The notes beneath the pieces are model-generated. The model did not search any database, was not told the DNA's origin, and saw only the letters and a program-made list of their open reading frames with translations. A stretch of 64,000 nt of DNA, taken from contig NW_012236529.1 in assembly GCF_000787575.1 (NCBI RefSeq), forward strand, positions 1,240,001-1,304,000. The letters are read 5' to 3'. Numbering within the stretch: position 1 is the first letter of the stretch; the number at the start of each line of letters is the position of its first letter. This document shows, one piece after another, positions 25,219-37,889 of the stretch. Both the position numbers and the translations under genes were made by a program. Source of the stretch: Acytostelium subglobosum LB1. Lineage: Eukaryota > Evosea > Eumycetozoa > Acytosteliales > Acytosteliaceae.

Positions 25219-26385
25219 TCACTTTCCATCTTCTCCAAACACTTGCTGAAGGAACTCGTTGATGTGATCAAAGTAGTGAGGACACTTCTTGACATTGCCA
25301 TGTGATCCTTGATCAAACTTGATGAACTTCTTGTGAGTGGAGCTGGTGGCACGTTGGTATAACTCATCCATGTGACGAGGTGGAACAAGGCTATCTTGTC
25401 TTCCAGACAGGAATAGTATAGGTGATTCAATTGATTGAATAGAAGATCTACTCATCCAACTATTCCTTTTACAGAATGGATCGACTAAATATCTAACAAC
25501 CAAGTCACCTAAATAATCCTTGATCATATCTGGTACCGACAAGAATGTATTCTCCAATATCAATGCCTTTACAATCTTGGGATATCTCTTTGCTGTATCA
25601 ATGGCAACTGCACCTCCCAATGATCTACCAAACAAGAATATCTTGTCAGGGTCTATTCTCCCATCATCTTGATAGATCAAGTATTCAATACATGCCTAGT
25701 TTGGAAATTGTGTGAATGATTGAAGTTTGTTATCAGTTGATGGAATGATTCCAAGTATGATTAAATAGATTATAATTACATCAATATCATATTGGAAACC
25801 TTGTTGTGAAGGCTTTCCAGTACTCTTTCCATAACCGCGGTATGATAATATGAAGATATTACATCCTATTTCTTTAAACATGGTCTTTAGATTCTCCAGT
25901 CTATGACTAATATCTAGAGTGGCATCATGTTAGTTGTTTGATTGAATGATTGGTTGATTGAATGATTGATTGAACTTACTTCCACCAGTTCCATGACAAA
26001 ATAACATTGTTGGAATAGTTGTTGATTGGAAATTTGAATGAGTAAATTGCCAACATTGTATAGTAATACCATCTTTAGATTGTAATATTATCTCTTTGAA
26101 ATCCATTTGATCATTTTCGTCATCACTAGTATCACTTTTACTCAAAGGATCTTTGATCAATGTATTATCAGGATGATATATTACCCTCTCTTGTCCAAAA
26201 TAAGATATTAAAGGTAGTCCAAATATACCTGTTGCCAATATTAATGCTACTCCTCCACTAGGTGAAACAAATTAAGTTGATCAAAAATGGTTAATATTTA
26301 TTAAATGATTGTCTAATGGATTAATTTATTACCTTATTTGGCCAATACTATTATTACTACTACTATTATTATTTGTTGTTGACAT
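25219..26385 (-). CDS. abhd13: ABHD13/Bem46-type alpha/beta-hydrolase
   Basis: Four exons (26385-26333, 26257-25980, 25913-25780, 25695-25219) give 313 aa, close to the usual 300-340 aa of the family. One N-terminal membrane helix (about 18-38) starts with GGVALILATG. Family signatures are present: FCHGTGG, ILSYRGYGKSTGKPS, and the nucleophile FGRSLGGAVA (Ser about 180), Asp in SGRQDSLVPP and His in GSHGN. ABHD13/Bem46 enzymes are membrane-anchored hydrolases; depalmitoylase and lipase roles have been proposed. The usual HGNAGN oxyanion motif is replaced by CHGTGG. Substrate is not inferable. Confidence 0.94.
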
Positions 26386-26621
26386 TATCTCTACCCTTGT
26401 ATCTATTTAAATGTTAAAAAGAATAAAAGTCTAATCAATTGATCTCCAAGTCATTTTTTCAAACACAAAGATTGTGTGAGGGCAAGGGTTTGATGAAACT
26501 AAGGGTGTACCCTTTAAAATTAAATTGTGTTTGAGAAACGAACGAAAGTGCACTCAAATCAGATGGTTGTGATTCTATTTTGACAAGCATTAACATAATA
26601 ATAGATAGAGATAGAGATAGA
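26386..26621. promoter_or_regulatory. Divergent promoter, ABHD13 / Acl4-like
   Basis: 236 bp between divergent start codons. It ends in ATAGATAGAGATAGAGATAG just before the second ATG. Function inferred from position only. Confidence 0.45.
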
Positions 26622-27999
26622 ATGCCAGGCGGAGGTAGAGCAGCAATGATGAAGAGAAAGGCGGCACAGAAACAAGCCGCCACTACTTCTACAAACAACA
26701 AAGCAACAAAGACAAAGACGATAAAGAAGAAGTTGTCTTTGGAGGAGTTGATTGAAGAGGGCGAGAAATACGCTCAAGAGTATAAGTTGGACATGGCGGT
26801 CAAGAGCTTCAAAGAGGCATTGTCAATCGATACCAATAACACTCTGTTGATGGATACGATTGGCGAGCTGATGCTGGAGCTCGGTGAGTTGAAGCAGGCC
26901 AAGCAATACTTTACAAAGTCGATCGAGACCAACCCCAACGACAGCTCGTCCAAGTACATGAACCTCGGCCAGCTGCTGGGTGGCGCCGATGCCATCCGTT
27001 GCTATACCAAGGGCATCGAGATCATGGAGACTGAGCTCAAGGAGCTGATAGCTGGTGCGCCTCAACAAGTTGTCGCCACCACTCAACAGAAGCAGAAGGA
27101 GCAGCAACAGGCACAACAACAACAAACAAAGAATCAATTACAACAGAATAATAAGAATAAGAAGACAAAGGATGGAAGATTGGTCGAGGATCAAAGGATT
27201 GACATTGGAGACGACCAAGACGAGGAGGAGATGCTAGACGACGACGAGGAAGACGGAGAGGTGGACCAAGTGTTCATCCTCAAGGATCAAATATGTTCTG
27301 CTCTTTGCTCCCTCGCTGAGTTATACCTCACTGATGAATGGTACGTTCATTCAATCATTCGACCGATCGATCAATCAATCACTCACTAACTCACTCCGCG
27401 ACATTAGCTTCGACGAGGAAGCCGAGGTAAAGTGTGAGACTCACTTGAGAAAGGCGATAGAGTATACACCAATGTCACCAGAGCCATATAGTTTGTTGGC
27501 TAGTATGAAGATCAGTCAGGTCAAGAATGATGATGCACTGGACTTGCTGAATCACTCGTACTCGCTGTGGTCGAGTCTCGAGGTGGACCAACGTCCCTCA
27601 CTCGAGTACCGCTATGGTATTGCACAGATGTTTGTAGAGTTGGATCAGTGTCGCACTGCCGTCGACATCCTCGAGACATTGGTCTACGAGCAAGACAACA
27701 TTGCCGAGATCTGGCACACACTAGGCGTCGTCTACGATCGTCTGAAAGAGCCAAGATCAGCTCTTGAATGCCTGGAGAGTGCTGCTCAAGTATGTATCAC
27801 TGTGGAATGGAGTCATTCCAATCACTCAATCACTAACACCAATCAATCAATCACATAGTTGTTATCAATAGCTCATGATGGAATGGATGAGGAGCTGCAG
27901 GCTCAGATCGACAGTCTGCTCCCCAAGGTGCAGAAGGATGTTGAGTTGCTCCCACCAGAAGAGGATGATGATGAGGAAGATGAGGACATGGAGGAATAA
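26622..27999 (+). CDS. TPR protein, probable Rpl4 assembly chaperone (Acl4 type)
   Basis: Three exons (26622-27340, 27408-27789, 27859-27999) give 413 aa. A basic N-terminus (KRKAAQKQ) precedes helix pairs with TPR spacing: LDMAVKSFKEAL, LKQAKQYFTKSIE, DAIRCYTKGIEIME and later LGVVYDRLKEPRSALECLE. A Gln-rich loop and an acidic stretch sit between the TPR blocks, and the C-terminus is highly acidic. The layout matches yeast Acl4 and its relatives, which hold unassembled ribosomal protein L4; this assignment rests on architecture and the EECFDEEAEVKCE-type region. The neighbours eIF2-beta and NSUN2 also serve translation. Confidence 0.85.
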
Positions 28000-28107
28000 A
28001 CTTTGGAACAACCTGGACCATCATGGTCCAGTCCTGGTCCAACACAATCAACCAAATCAATCAATCAATGATGGATGTTACAAGTTGAGGCTGGAAACCG
28101 CATGCCT

Positions 28108-29981
28108 CTATCTCTTTTTATTCTTCTTTGGTTTCTTTGGCTTCTTTGATGATTTCTTTGGACCATTGCCTTGTGTTTGATGCTTCTGCTTGGTACCTGG
28201 TCCCCATGTCGTGGCCAGACCCACCACACCATCCTTGGATGAAGCGGCAGCAGCGTCATTGTCGTCAGGCGCTGATGTGGATGTTGTACTTGTCGTCGAT
28301 GGCATGGAGAGGTTAGGAGAGGAAAGGAATCGCTTCTTCTCGCGGATGATGGCGTCCGGGTCCTCATAAATCGATGGGTCGCGATACCTTATCTCGTCCA
28401 GTGTGAGCGAGGTCAGCAGAGCGGACGGCACGTCGTCGTCGTCAAAGTCGTTGTCCGCCTGCGGGCCATGTGTGGTCGTGGTGCTAGAGCCCACGACTGA
28501 GCCATCGGCGCTGTTGGGCGGTGGCTTGAAGAAGCTTGAGCTGGTGATCTTGTGCTTGAGCTTCCTCTGCATCAGGTCGGCCATGACGTTGTTTGTGCCC
28601 ATGGCCGCCGACTCATTGTTCAAGACCACGCTGTTATATACAACCGAGCCACTCTCGTCGGTGGTGGCCATCGAAAGCGAGCCAGTCGGCGAGTCGTCCT
28701 CACTCGATGGTGTGCCGTTGGGTGATAATGGCGACCAGACGGCGCGAGGTGACTGCATGGCGGCGGGTCCGCCCTTGAGCTCCAGGCTCTCGATGGGCTT
28801 GGACAGCAACTCTGTCAGGCCCATCACAATGGTCTTGAATGTTGGGCGGCCCTTTGGCTCGTAGCTAACACACATTCGCGCCAACTCATTAAACACCTTT
28901 GGGCATGACATTGGCACGAATGAATCTGCCTTATCTGCGTCAAAGTCAAAGGCATTCTCTGGCGTTCTCTTCAACTCCATCTTAATGGCCCTAATGCCAC
29001 ACATCATCTCGTACAGGAGTATACCATATGAATATACATCACACTATAGTATTGATTGATTGAGTGAAGTGATTGATTGATTGAGTGAGTGGAATGATTC
29101 CAGTGCCCTCCAAGGAGTTGACTCCAACACACTTACGGTCTCATCATATTTGTTGGCAATTATAACCTCTGGCGCCATTGTAGTCTCTGATCCACATATC
29201 GTCAGATAACCTTGTTGCTTGTCCTGTTTCTCTTGATGTGTCACGTCGAATATCCTGGCGAATCCAAAGTCGCAAACCTTTGCACGTACAGTCGATCCAT
29301 GTTCCTCCACCAACACATTCTTTGCTTTCAAATCTCTAAATATAACCTTCTTAGCATGTAGGAATGCAACTAATCATATCATTATTGGTCATGTCAGTAT
29401 CCATTATCCAACTTCCAACTTCCATTATCCATTATCCATTATCCAATATCCAATATCCAATATCCAATATCCAACTTCCAAACATACATGCAGATGCAAT
29501 ATCATTGGCCAACTTAATCTTTGTGGACCATGATAGTGACTGTCCCTTTGATTTGAGGAACTGATGCAAGTCTCCACTATTGATATACTCTGTTACGATC
29601 ATGTATCTCTCATCATGATTACATGCTCCAATGAACTGAACAATGTTTGGGTGTCTCATACCCTCTAAAGTGTTTGGGTCAGTGATCAATCAATGATCGC
29701 GATCACTCCACTTCAGATCACATCACTCCAAACTTACTCAATATTCTAATCTCGCGTTGCATGAACTTGTAGAGGTCGGGATCAATGTTGACCAATGAAC
29801 TTAGAGATTTGACAGCCACCTCTGTACCAAAGTAAGATGCCTTCTGCACCAATCCAAATGATCCCTTTCCAATTGGTTTAGTCTCCATCACCAAATCATC
29901 AAACTCTATTGTAAACAAGTCATCGTCATGTGATGAAGTAGGGAGTCCGTCAATTTGACTCCCATCATTATTCTGTACCAT
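28108..29981 (-). CDS. TKL-family protein kinase with FRD catalytic loop
   Basis: Four exons (29981-29738, 29664-29488, 29369-29137, 29043-28108) give 529 aa. Kinase domain residues about 30-300: glycine loop GKGSFG (38-43), AVK Lys58, RHPNIVQFIGAC, catalytic loop FRDLKAKN (Asp153), CDFGFAR (Asp174), MAPE, then CDVYSYGILLYEM. The RHPNIVxFIGAC signature and APE region place it in the tyrosine-kinase-like group, Ser/Thr-specific by the LKAKN loop. The His of HRD is Phe. The 230-residue tail is Ser/Pro-rich and disordered, and ends in a Lys-rich run (KKPKKPKKNKKR). No receptor, ankyrin or other domain is seen. Confidence 0.94.
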
Positions 29982-30451
29982 TGCTATTCTGTATCTGTAT
30001 CTTTAGTATCTGTATCTTGTATGTATATATATGTTGTGTTGTATATCTGTGATCATAGATTTATAATCAATCATTCATTCACACACATGATCAAACTACC
30101 CGCCACAACAACACACAATCAAACATTATTTGTTTGTTGATGGTCGAGACCTTGCCAAATTAATTGAATTTGTTGAATTCAGTTAATGTTGTTGGAATTA
30201 TTTGAACTTGTGGTGTCCTTTGGGTCTTGATGATCTCATCCCTTTGATCATGATGGTATGTGGACTCCATCCTGGATGTCATTGATCATCGATCAGAGAG
30301 AGGTCAAGTCAAGTAGTATTGAAATACATGTAATAATCATTTATTGAATCAAAAAAGGATGTTTTGTGTAATGATATAAGTTGGAGTTGTTTGATTGGAT
30401 TGGACTTTTGATGGGTACTAAAGTACTTTGGAAGGAAGTGCACTGATGAGT
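29982..30451. other. Intergenic, kinase promoter side and GDI 3' end
   Basis: AT-rich; no coding exon recognised. Confidence 0.55.
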
Positions 30452-31958
30452 TTACTGCTCCTCCTCTCCACCCTGCTGCTGTGTCTTCCTGTTGGTGATG
30501 AGAACCAAATCCTTCTTGAGCACTCTCTTGTAGATGTCCATGATGTCCTGACAGGTGGTCTCAAAGTGCGAGGTGGCATCGTACGACTCGGACAGGTAGA
30601 TGTTGTCGTTGCAGCCGTCGGCGATTGGCTCGTAGTAGTTGGAGACGGTGATGAACTTCTCGACGATTGGGCCCAAGAGCTTGTAGGCGGGCTCCAACTC
30701 CTTCTCGGGGTCGTTGGTCTCGACGGTGGTCGAGCAGATGGCAATGTACTTGCCCTTGGCGCAGACGTTGTGGGCAAAGGAGATCTCGCCGACGTAGATG
30801 TCGTTCTTGCGGCCGACCTGCTTCTGGGGGATGATGATCTGCACCGACTCTGAGTTGTTGGTGTTGGGGATTGGAGCGTTGAGGATACAGATGGAACGGA
30901 TGATCTTGCCAGTGACCTTGACCTTGTCGGGGAAGTAGGATGGGTCGGCAATGACGTAGTCACAAGTAGCAGTCTCGCCCTGTGATTCGACTCTCATCTT
31001 TCCGTCCTCGCCTCTGTACACCTTATCGATTGGCTTGTTCAGCATGTACGTGCCACCATAGATGGCAGACAGTCTGGCAAAGGCCTGTGGGAGCTCGCCC
31101 AGACCGTACAATGGGTAGATGTATGGTGAGTGCGAGTATCTGGCCAAAGAGTCAGCGTACAACTTAATCTTGAGCACAGTGTCCAAGGCTGGCTTCTCCA
31201 AGTACCTGATTGATTATGATTGTGGTTGATTGATTGATTGTTAACAACTTGAGATATGATGATATTGATTGATCGAATGAATGAATGATCATTTCAAACA
31301 TACTCATCATTGAGGTGAAGAGCCAAAGAGTGTCCAATGAAATCGATGGTATCCTCCTTCAGGCCAAACTTGGCGAACAACTGCTTCATTGTCATCTTCT
31401 TCAAATCCAAGTCTAATGATCGAATGAATGAATGAATGATGTTAAGTTGTGACCATTGAAGTGTGCAATGTAAGTTAACATACTCTCGTGAGTGGCTGGC
31501 TTGTCCTCCTCGAAGTTCTGGACGTAGACAAAGAACTTCTTGCAAGAGAACTTCTCAAAGAAACCCATTAGTGGCGAGCTGAGGGCCTCAGAGTCGGTGG
31601 CGGGCACCTTGTGGATCTTTGGTGTCTTGTAGACAAAGGAGCCGTCGACCACCTTGAAGTCGAGGTAACGGGTGACGTCGGTGTGCAGCAGCATCTTGAC
31701 GAGCAGACCCGAGGCCAAAATGAACTTGGGCACAAGATCGATGTTGTAGTCGCGGTACGAGCCGAGGGTCTCACTTGGCTTGGCGCCATTGCGGAACTTC
31801 TCGTACATCTGCTGCAGGTTGAGGGATGCAGACTCACCACCATAGTATGAGTTGCGATCCATGTGCAACACACGCTTGCCCTCTACAGAGAGCAAACCGG
31901 AGAGTACACACTCCTTGAATCCAGTTCCGAGAACGATACAGTCATAATGCTCATCCAT
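30452..31958 (-). CDS. gdi1: Rab GDP-dissociation inhibitor
   Basis: Three exons (31958-31484, 31412-31304, 31205-30452) give 445 aa, the normal GDI length. It starts [20 protein letters not shown], the dinucleotide-fold sequence conserved in GDI/REP. Also seen are [15 protein letters not shown], the Rab-binding platform ([20 protein letters not shown]) and KMTMKQLF. Length and absence of REP insertions point to GDI rather than Rab escort protein. GDI extracts GDP-bound prenylated Rabs from membranes and returns them, in the cytosol. The C-terminus ends in a Gln/Glu run. Confidence 0.97.
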
Positions 31959-33256
31959 GTTATTTTCTTTCTTTCTTTAACTAGTTAAATGAAATATTAA
32001 TTATAATATCTATTTATATATTTATATATATATATATATATCAAACTATCTATCTATCTATTATTACAACAACAATAATGTGTCAACTCAACTACCTTGC
32101 TAACTTTTTTGTGAGATGAAGAATTGAATGAAGATGAAGTGGTTTGCTTACTCAGCTCACCTCACTCACACTCAAAAGTTTGATATTTGTGCTGTGAAAT
32201 TATGTGTTGGGTTAAATGTTTAATTTTTTTTTTTTGAATTTTCCTTTCTCTCACAGTTGAGGAGTGGGAATGAAGTTAGCCTCCACTCTCTAAGTCAATG
32301 ACCTCTGCAGGAGGTATCAATGTTGACCTTGCGTGTATGTGTGTGTTCGAACTCATTGAAAGGGAAGGAGGGAGGTGTGTTGGGAACAACTTTGAGTCCC
32401 AACACGTCAGTGCAATAGTGATAGATGGAATCCAACTGGATTATCATTGTGTTGCAACCATCTGGACCAAGGTGACTTGACCGTCACTCACTTAGCTTCA
32501 CTTTATAATCCAAGCATAAGTCTAAGTCTTCTTTGTTATAATTGTAAACAAATATACATATTACACAGTAGTAGTAGTAGTAATAATGAATTGAAATGAT
32601 GGAAAGATTCACAAGAGTGATTCGAAAGGATGAATATCCTACTTCAACTTGATGATGATGAGTAGGAAGATGTGATTGAAATTTCGGACAACATACAGAC
32701 ACGGATACAACACACACAGAAGGGTTTGCCGGGTCATTCGATCATTCATTCATTGACCCGACATCACAAATGCGTTGACAAAGTCTTCGTCATCATCACC
32801 TACCTCAACCCTACTCACCAGGATATATATCAATCAAACCATCCATCCATCAATCCAGCCATCATCAATGAGCAAGCAGGTCCATTCAAATTCAGTTATG
32901 CATGAGCATGAGACAATGTTGTTGTTAGAAAACGAACGCATCTCTATCACCTATTTTAGAGCGTGGCATCGACACTCACCATTGAATCACCACCACTGTC
33001 CATATTTGGTGACTACATGTTAAAATTGAATTAATATTTTATTCAATTTGAAGCTTTACTTAAGGATCTACAACAACTCCTCTCTCTCTATTCTCTTCTC
33101 TCTTACTCTCCCCGAGACATCATCATCTCTGACCCTCTTGCCCTAACTACACCCACCACATACACATTCATTCATTCATTGCCATTCATTCATTTGTACA
33201 TCAACAACATCAGAGATAATTATAAAAATCTTAATATTATAATCAATCTATCAATC
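31959..33256. promoter_or_regulatory. Divergent intergenic region, Rab GDI / cshA
   Basis: 1.3 kb without a recognised gene between divergent starts. It contains a TA repeat near 32022-32041, a 12-T run at 32224-32235 and AT-rich leaders next to both ATGs. ORFs in it are short and lack splice support. Confidence 0.5.
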
Positions 33257-34921
33257 ATGTCACATATGGACAGGATAAATATATTGGCTAACCACTTGTC
33301 AATCAATGACGAGGAGGAAGACGACACTTTGCAATCAAACAATGTGTCAGCTGCATCTGCCGCTGCATCAACTTCAAGGTATGTTTGTTAGAAACAAACA
33401 AAACATTGAAATATATTGATCTAACATAAACATATTATTATAGCAATAAGCAGGCTTCATTGACTGTTACAGATAATCGTACTGGAAAACAATACAACGT
33501 TCCAATCAAGGATGGACGTATCAGTGCTACAGCCTTCAAGAAGGTGTCAGAAGTCGATGGAGACAATGGATTGATGTATGTTTGATTGAATTGTGAATGA
33601 TTGATTGAATTAATGATTGAAATGATGTGACTAACATGACAAAACGAACAATACCTTCAGGGTTTATGATCCAGCTTTCCAAAACACTGCTGTTGTAACA
33701 TCAAGCATCACTTATATCGATGGAGATAAGGGAATATTGAGATATAGAGGTTATCCAATTGAGGAGTTGGCCGAGCGATCAAACTTCCTCGAGGTGGCCT
33801 ACTTGTTGATCAATGGCAATCTGCCAAATAAGACTCAGCTCGACGGCTGGACCCATCGTGTGATGACACACACCTTCCTGCACGAGAACCTCGTTGGAAT
33901 GATGAAGACATTCAGATACGACGCCCATCCAATGGGCATGCTCATCAGTACTGTTGCCGCACTCGGCACCTTCTACCCCGAGGCCAACCCAGCGCTGGCC
34001 GGCCAGGACATCTTCAAGTCAGAGAGCGTCAGGAACAAGCAGGTGCTGCGTATCATTGGTAAGCTGCCAACGATTGCCGCCTGCGCCTGGCGTCACAGAA
34101 TCGGTCGTCCCTACAACACGCCCGTCAACCATCTCGGCTACACCGAGAACTTCCTCTACATGCTGGACAAGCTCTCTGAGCAGGACTACAAACCCAACCC
34201 AGTTCTGTGCCGCGCACTCGAGATCCTGTTCATTCTGCACGCGGACCACGAGCTGAACTGCTCGACCGCCGCCATGCGCCACATCGCCTCGTCCAACACC
34301 GACCCGTACACATCTGTTGCTGGTGCCGCAGGTGCTCTCTACGGTCCACTGCACGGTGGTGCTAACGAGGCCGTGCTCGACATGCTCCAGCAGATCGGCA
34401 CCAAGGACAACGTTCATCAGTTCATAGCCGACGTCAAGTCCAAGAAGAGAAAGTTGATGGGCTTTGGCCATCGCATCTACAAGAACTACGACCCACGTGC
34501 CAAGATTATCCGAAGGGTGGCCTACGAGGTCTTTGACAGCTTGGGCAAGGAGCCCCTGATCGAGGTGGCCACCGAGCTCGAGAAGCAGGCCCTGAACGAC
34601 GAGTACTTTGTCTCGAGAAAGCTGTACCCCAACGTGGACTTTTACTCGGGTCTCATCTACAAGGCCATGGGCTTCCCCACCGATATGTTCCCAGTGCTCT
34701 TCACCATTCCACGTGCCGTCGGCTGGCTGGCTCATTGGATCGAGCATTGTGAGGACCCCGAGACCAAGATCTACCGTCCACGTCAAGTGTACAAGGGAGA
34801 GTGGTTCCGCAACTACGTCTCAATCGAGGGACGTTCACCCGCCAAGGTTCGCTCGCAAGAGTTCTACTCCTCATCCACCACCAAGAGATACTCCAAGGTC
34901 ACCGGTATCAATGGAAAGTAA
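33257..34921 (+). CDS. cshA: Peroxisomal citrate synthase
   Basis: Three exons (33257-33378, 33444-33575, 33661-34921) give 504 aa. Near the N-terminus RINILANHL fits the PTS2 peroxisome signal, as in D. discoideum CshA. The citrate synthase core follows: [38 protein letters not shown] (His), [15 protein letters not shown] (His) and PNVDFYSGL (Asp), giving the His-His-Asp site. It condenses acetyl-CoA and oxaloacetate to citrate, here probably in the glyoxylate cycle or in handling beta-oxidation products. Its sequence is of the bacterial/peroxisomal type. A second Met at 33266 lies still before the PTS2, so either start keeps targeting. Confidence 0.96.
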
Positions 34922-37889
34922 TCCAACACACTGGTAATACTACAGCAACATCAACTTCAACAACTCCTTTCACAACTCCTTTTCCTTCCCTCTTCTTCCT
35001 TCCTACGTTCAATCATTCCTCCAGCATTCCCCCAACAGGTCTGCGAGGTCGACATCAACCAACCAATCAACCAAATGATCAATCACAATCACTCTCGCCC
35101 AACTTAAATCACCCAAAATCAAACAAGGTACTCAAATGTAATATTTATAATCAATTAATTAATTAGGACTACTAAATAGAATTATATCCTTATTCAATCA
35201 TTTGATGGTTTCTTTGATTGATTGGTCCCGCACCTTCTGAAGGTCTCATTGTCATTCGATCTGATCGTAATGTTTGCCCACCACCAATCATATTGTTTTG
35301 TCGTTTTTCGTCAACACTCATTTGATGATGTTTTTTTTATGATGGGCTTGTCTAGGGATTGTTTGAAATGATTCTTTTAACTCCGCAGGCGGACCATAGC
35401 ATATGGTTTGGTCTGACCAAGAGGAGGTCCCGCGTGGTGGGGTTGGTGTACTCCCATTACAAGATTGATGAATACTGTTTAGAAGAGGGCGGAATGAGAG
35501 TTTTGGTGTCGACATTGTTGCTTGTACTGATTGATCCACTCTCACCATCCATCCATTCACTCATTCAATCAAACAATCAATCACATCACTCTCCACATAC
35601 ATACACAACAGTAACATTATAATTTCCATCATATAATAATAACAGTTGTTTACAACGAGATTGTTGTTGGTCAATGATAATAATAATTATTATAAGAACA
35701 TAGTCATCTTCTTAAAAGAGTAACGACATCCCATCCATCAATCAATCCATCAATCACTTTTTATGATGAACAAAGAGAGACAAGACAGCAGATTCATTCA
35801 TATAAATTACAATTATAACTCTCTCTCTCTCTCTTTGTCTTAGAATAACAACAACAACAACAACAATGAAGATCGACTACAACAAGTAGTTAGAGTGTGC
35901 CTCTCCATCCATCCATCCATCCATCCATCCACCCATCCAATCACTTCCACACACCACATCACACCACCACATCATTCATTCAAACACACAACAAACATAC
36001 TTAGAGCACATGAACATTTATATATCTCAAGCGAGATATATACATGCATTTGTGTGTGTGTTTGTTAATCACTTCCAGGTTCATTGAGACCCATAAGCCA
36101 CACACTCATCTCACACACTCACATAGACACATACCAAACAAACGATGTTGTCATTGACACATTCCACCAACTAACCAGGTGATCCAAACAATGTTTGGCG
36201 CGCGTGGCATTCACTCACACATATATCACGCCCCCGCCTGTATCAATCACTTGACAATGGCAGGCGGAGTGAATGGATGAGAGCGCGTCCTTTCCAACCC
36301 TTGACATCACCATCAACATCATCAACCCAACATTAACATTCTTATTAATGCCATTCCTATCAAGCAATCAATCAATCAATCAATCAGGTATCATCATCAT
36401 CAGGTGTTGTGCAGTAACATATTGTCATTCATTACATTATTTCATTGATTGGATTGCTCAAATCAATCAATCAAATTGATTAATCAATACAATATCAAAT
36501 ATAATACATAGCATCATCGACAAACCTTTGTATGAGTTGATATTAGCAATAGTAAGTCAAGTCCAGTCCCTCCCAGCTCCTTGCCAACGCGTTCACACAC
36601 AAGGCTCACTCTGGATATCGCGCGCCACACAGCTCAATCACTCGCTCTTCCTCACATCGTCATATTCATTCACATCACATCACGGCACACATTCATTCAT
36701 TCATTCATTCATTGTTCCAGGATATCCAATTTGAATTACTTATATTTATTTTATTAGTTATTTATTTTATTTATTTAATCCCATCGTGTAAAGCAACAAC
36801 AAAACCAGAGTACACACCAATCAGGTATGATGATGATTATGATGATCATAAAGCAGGAAACAATAAGCAGGAATAGGAAACACACAGGACATTCATCCAT
36901 CATTCATTCATTCATTCAGAGAGGAACTATTCATTGACCATCGGGCAAGACTTGACCTGTATGCTGACCAATAAGGTCACCATTCATTCATTCAGACAGT
37001 CAGGTCACTTTCCAAAAACCACGATTCAGCCGAGCTTCCTTCATCCACATCCACATCCTCATCATCATCGTCATTACACCATAATCATCATAATCACTTC
37101 CACCTCAATCATTGACACTGTACCATTCTGATCGATGCACATACATATGTGTAGGTTGGGGATATATCCAACAACACTCACATCACCAATTCAAGTCGAT
37201 TCCGAACACTCTCTTTCTCTATCTTCACCCATCACGATCGAATGTAGATATACAATCACACAGACTCGATCATACACACACACATCACAAATCTCATTCA
37301 CACACACACTTTTGTGGTGGGGTGTGGTTGTGGTGTTGGTCTGACAAAGACACCGTTTCCGTTTCTGTTTCGCCAGATGTGGAAATAGGCGCATATGATG
37401 TGTGTGTATGCTTGCAGGCATGCCCAACAGCCACATTCGCCATTACCCAATGGTAACTTGGGCGAGATCATCATGAACACATGCATAACACACACACACA
37501 CCCAACTTGACATCTAGAACACTTCTTATCATTCCCAATATTCAATCACTTCAATCACATCACTTACTCACTCACTTCAATCACTTCAATCACATCACTA
37601 TCTATCTATTATCCTCCCTCCCTTTTTGAACATATAATAGATATAATATAGATTGACCATTTAATCTATACCTAGTATGTATACGTTATTTATCTTGTTG
37701 TTGTCTATTTCAAAAATAGACTCCACTTGTCAATGTCATTGTCAATCAATGTCCCGTGTCCATGTCCACCCCCACACACATTCAATTCTCCGATTGCTCT
37801 CCACTCACTCAATCAATCAATCAATCAATATCTTTGTTCCTTGATACCATACTCACACCAAAGTTCTATTCCAAACAATCAATCAATCA
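34922..37889. other. Gene-poor 3 kb of low-complexity DNA
   Basis: No supported gene. Dense CATT, CATC, CACA and TCAA microsatellites alternate with AT-rich runs. Notable items: CT repeat at about 35821-35834, a CATC repeat at about 35905-35930, and a short ATG ORF (MKIDYNK) at about 35865. A perfect hairpin lies near 36021-36040 (TATATCTC, loop AAGC, GAGATATA). It may hold the 5' regulatory region, or non-coding first exons, of the PH-LIM gene. Confidence 0.5.

Noticed and set aside
34019-34786. 255-aa minus-strand ORF opposite cshA
   Set aside because: Antisense shadow; the plus strand has the full citrate synthase active site.
35318-35622. Overlapping 80-87-aa ORFs on both strands
   Set aside because: No family, no introns, and both contain simple-repeat tails.
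36021-36040. Hairpin as a terminator or small RNA
   Set aside because: AU-rich 8-bp stem only; no transcript evidence. Mentioned only as part of the gene-poor region.
37112-37513. Cys/His-rich ORFs on both strands
   Set aside because: Made of CACA/TGTG microsatellite; codon use does not fit exons here.
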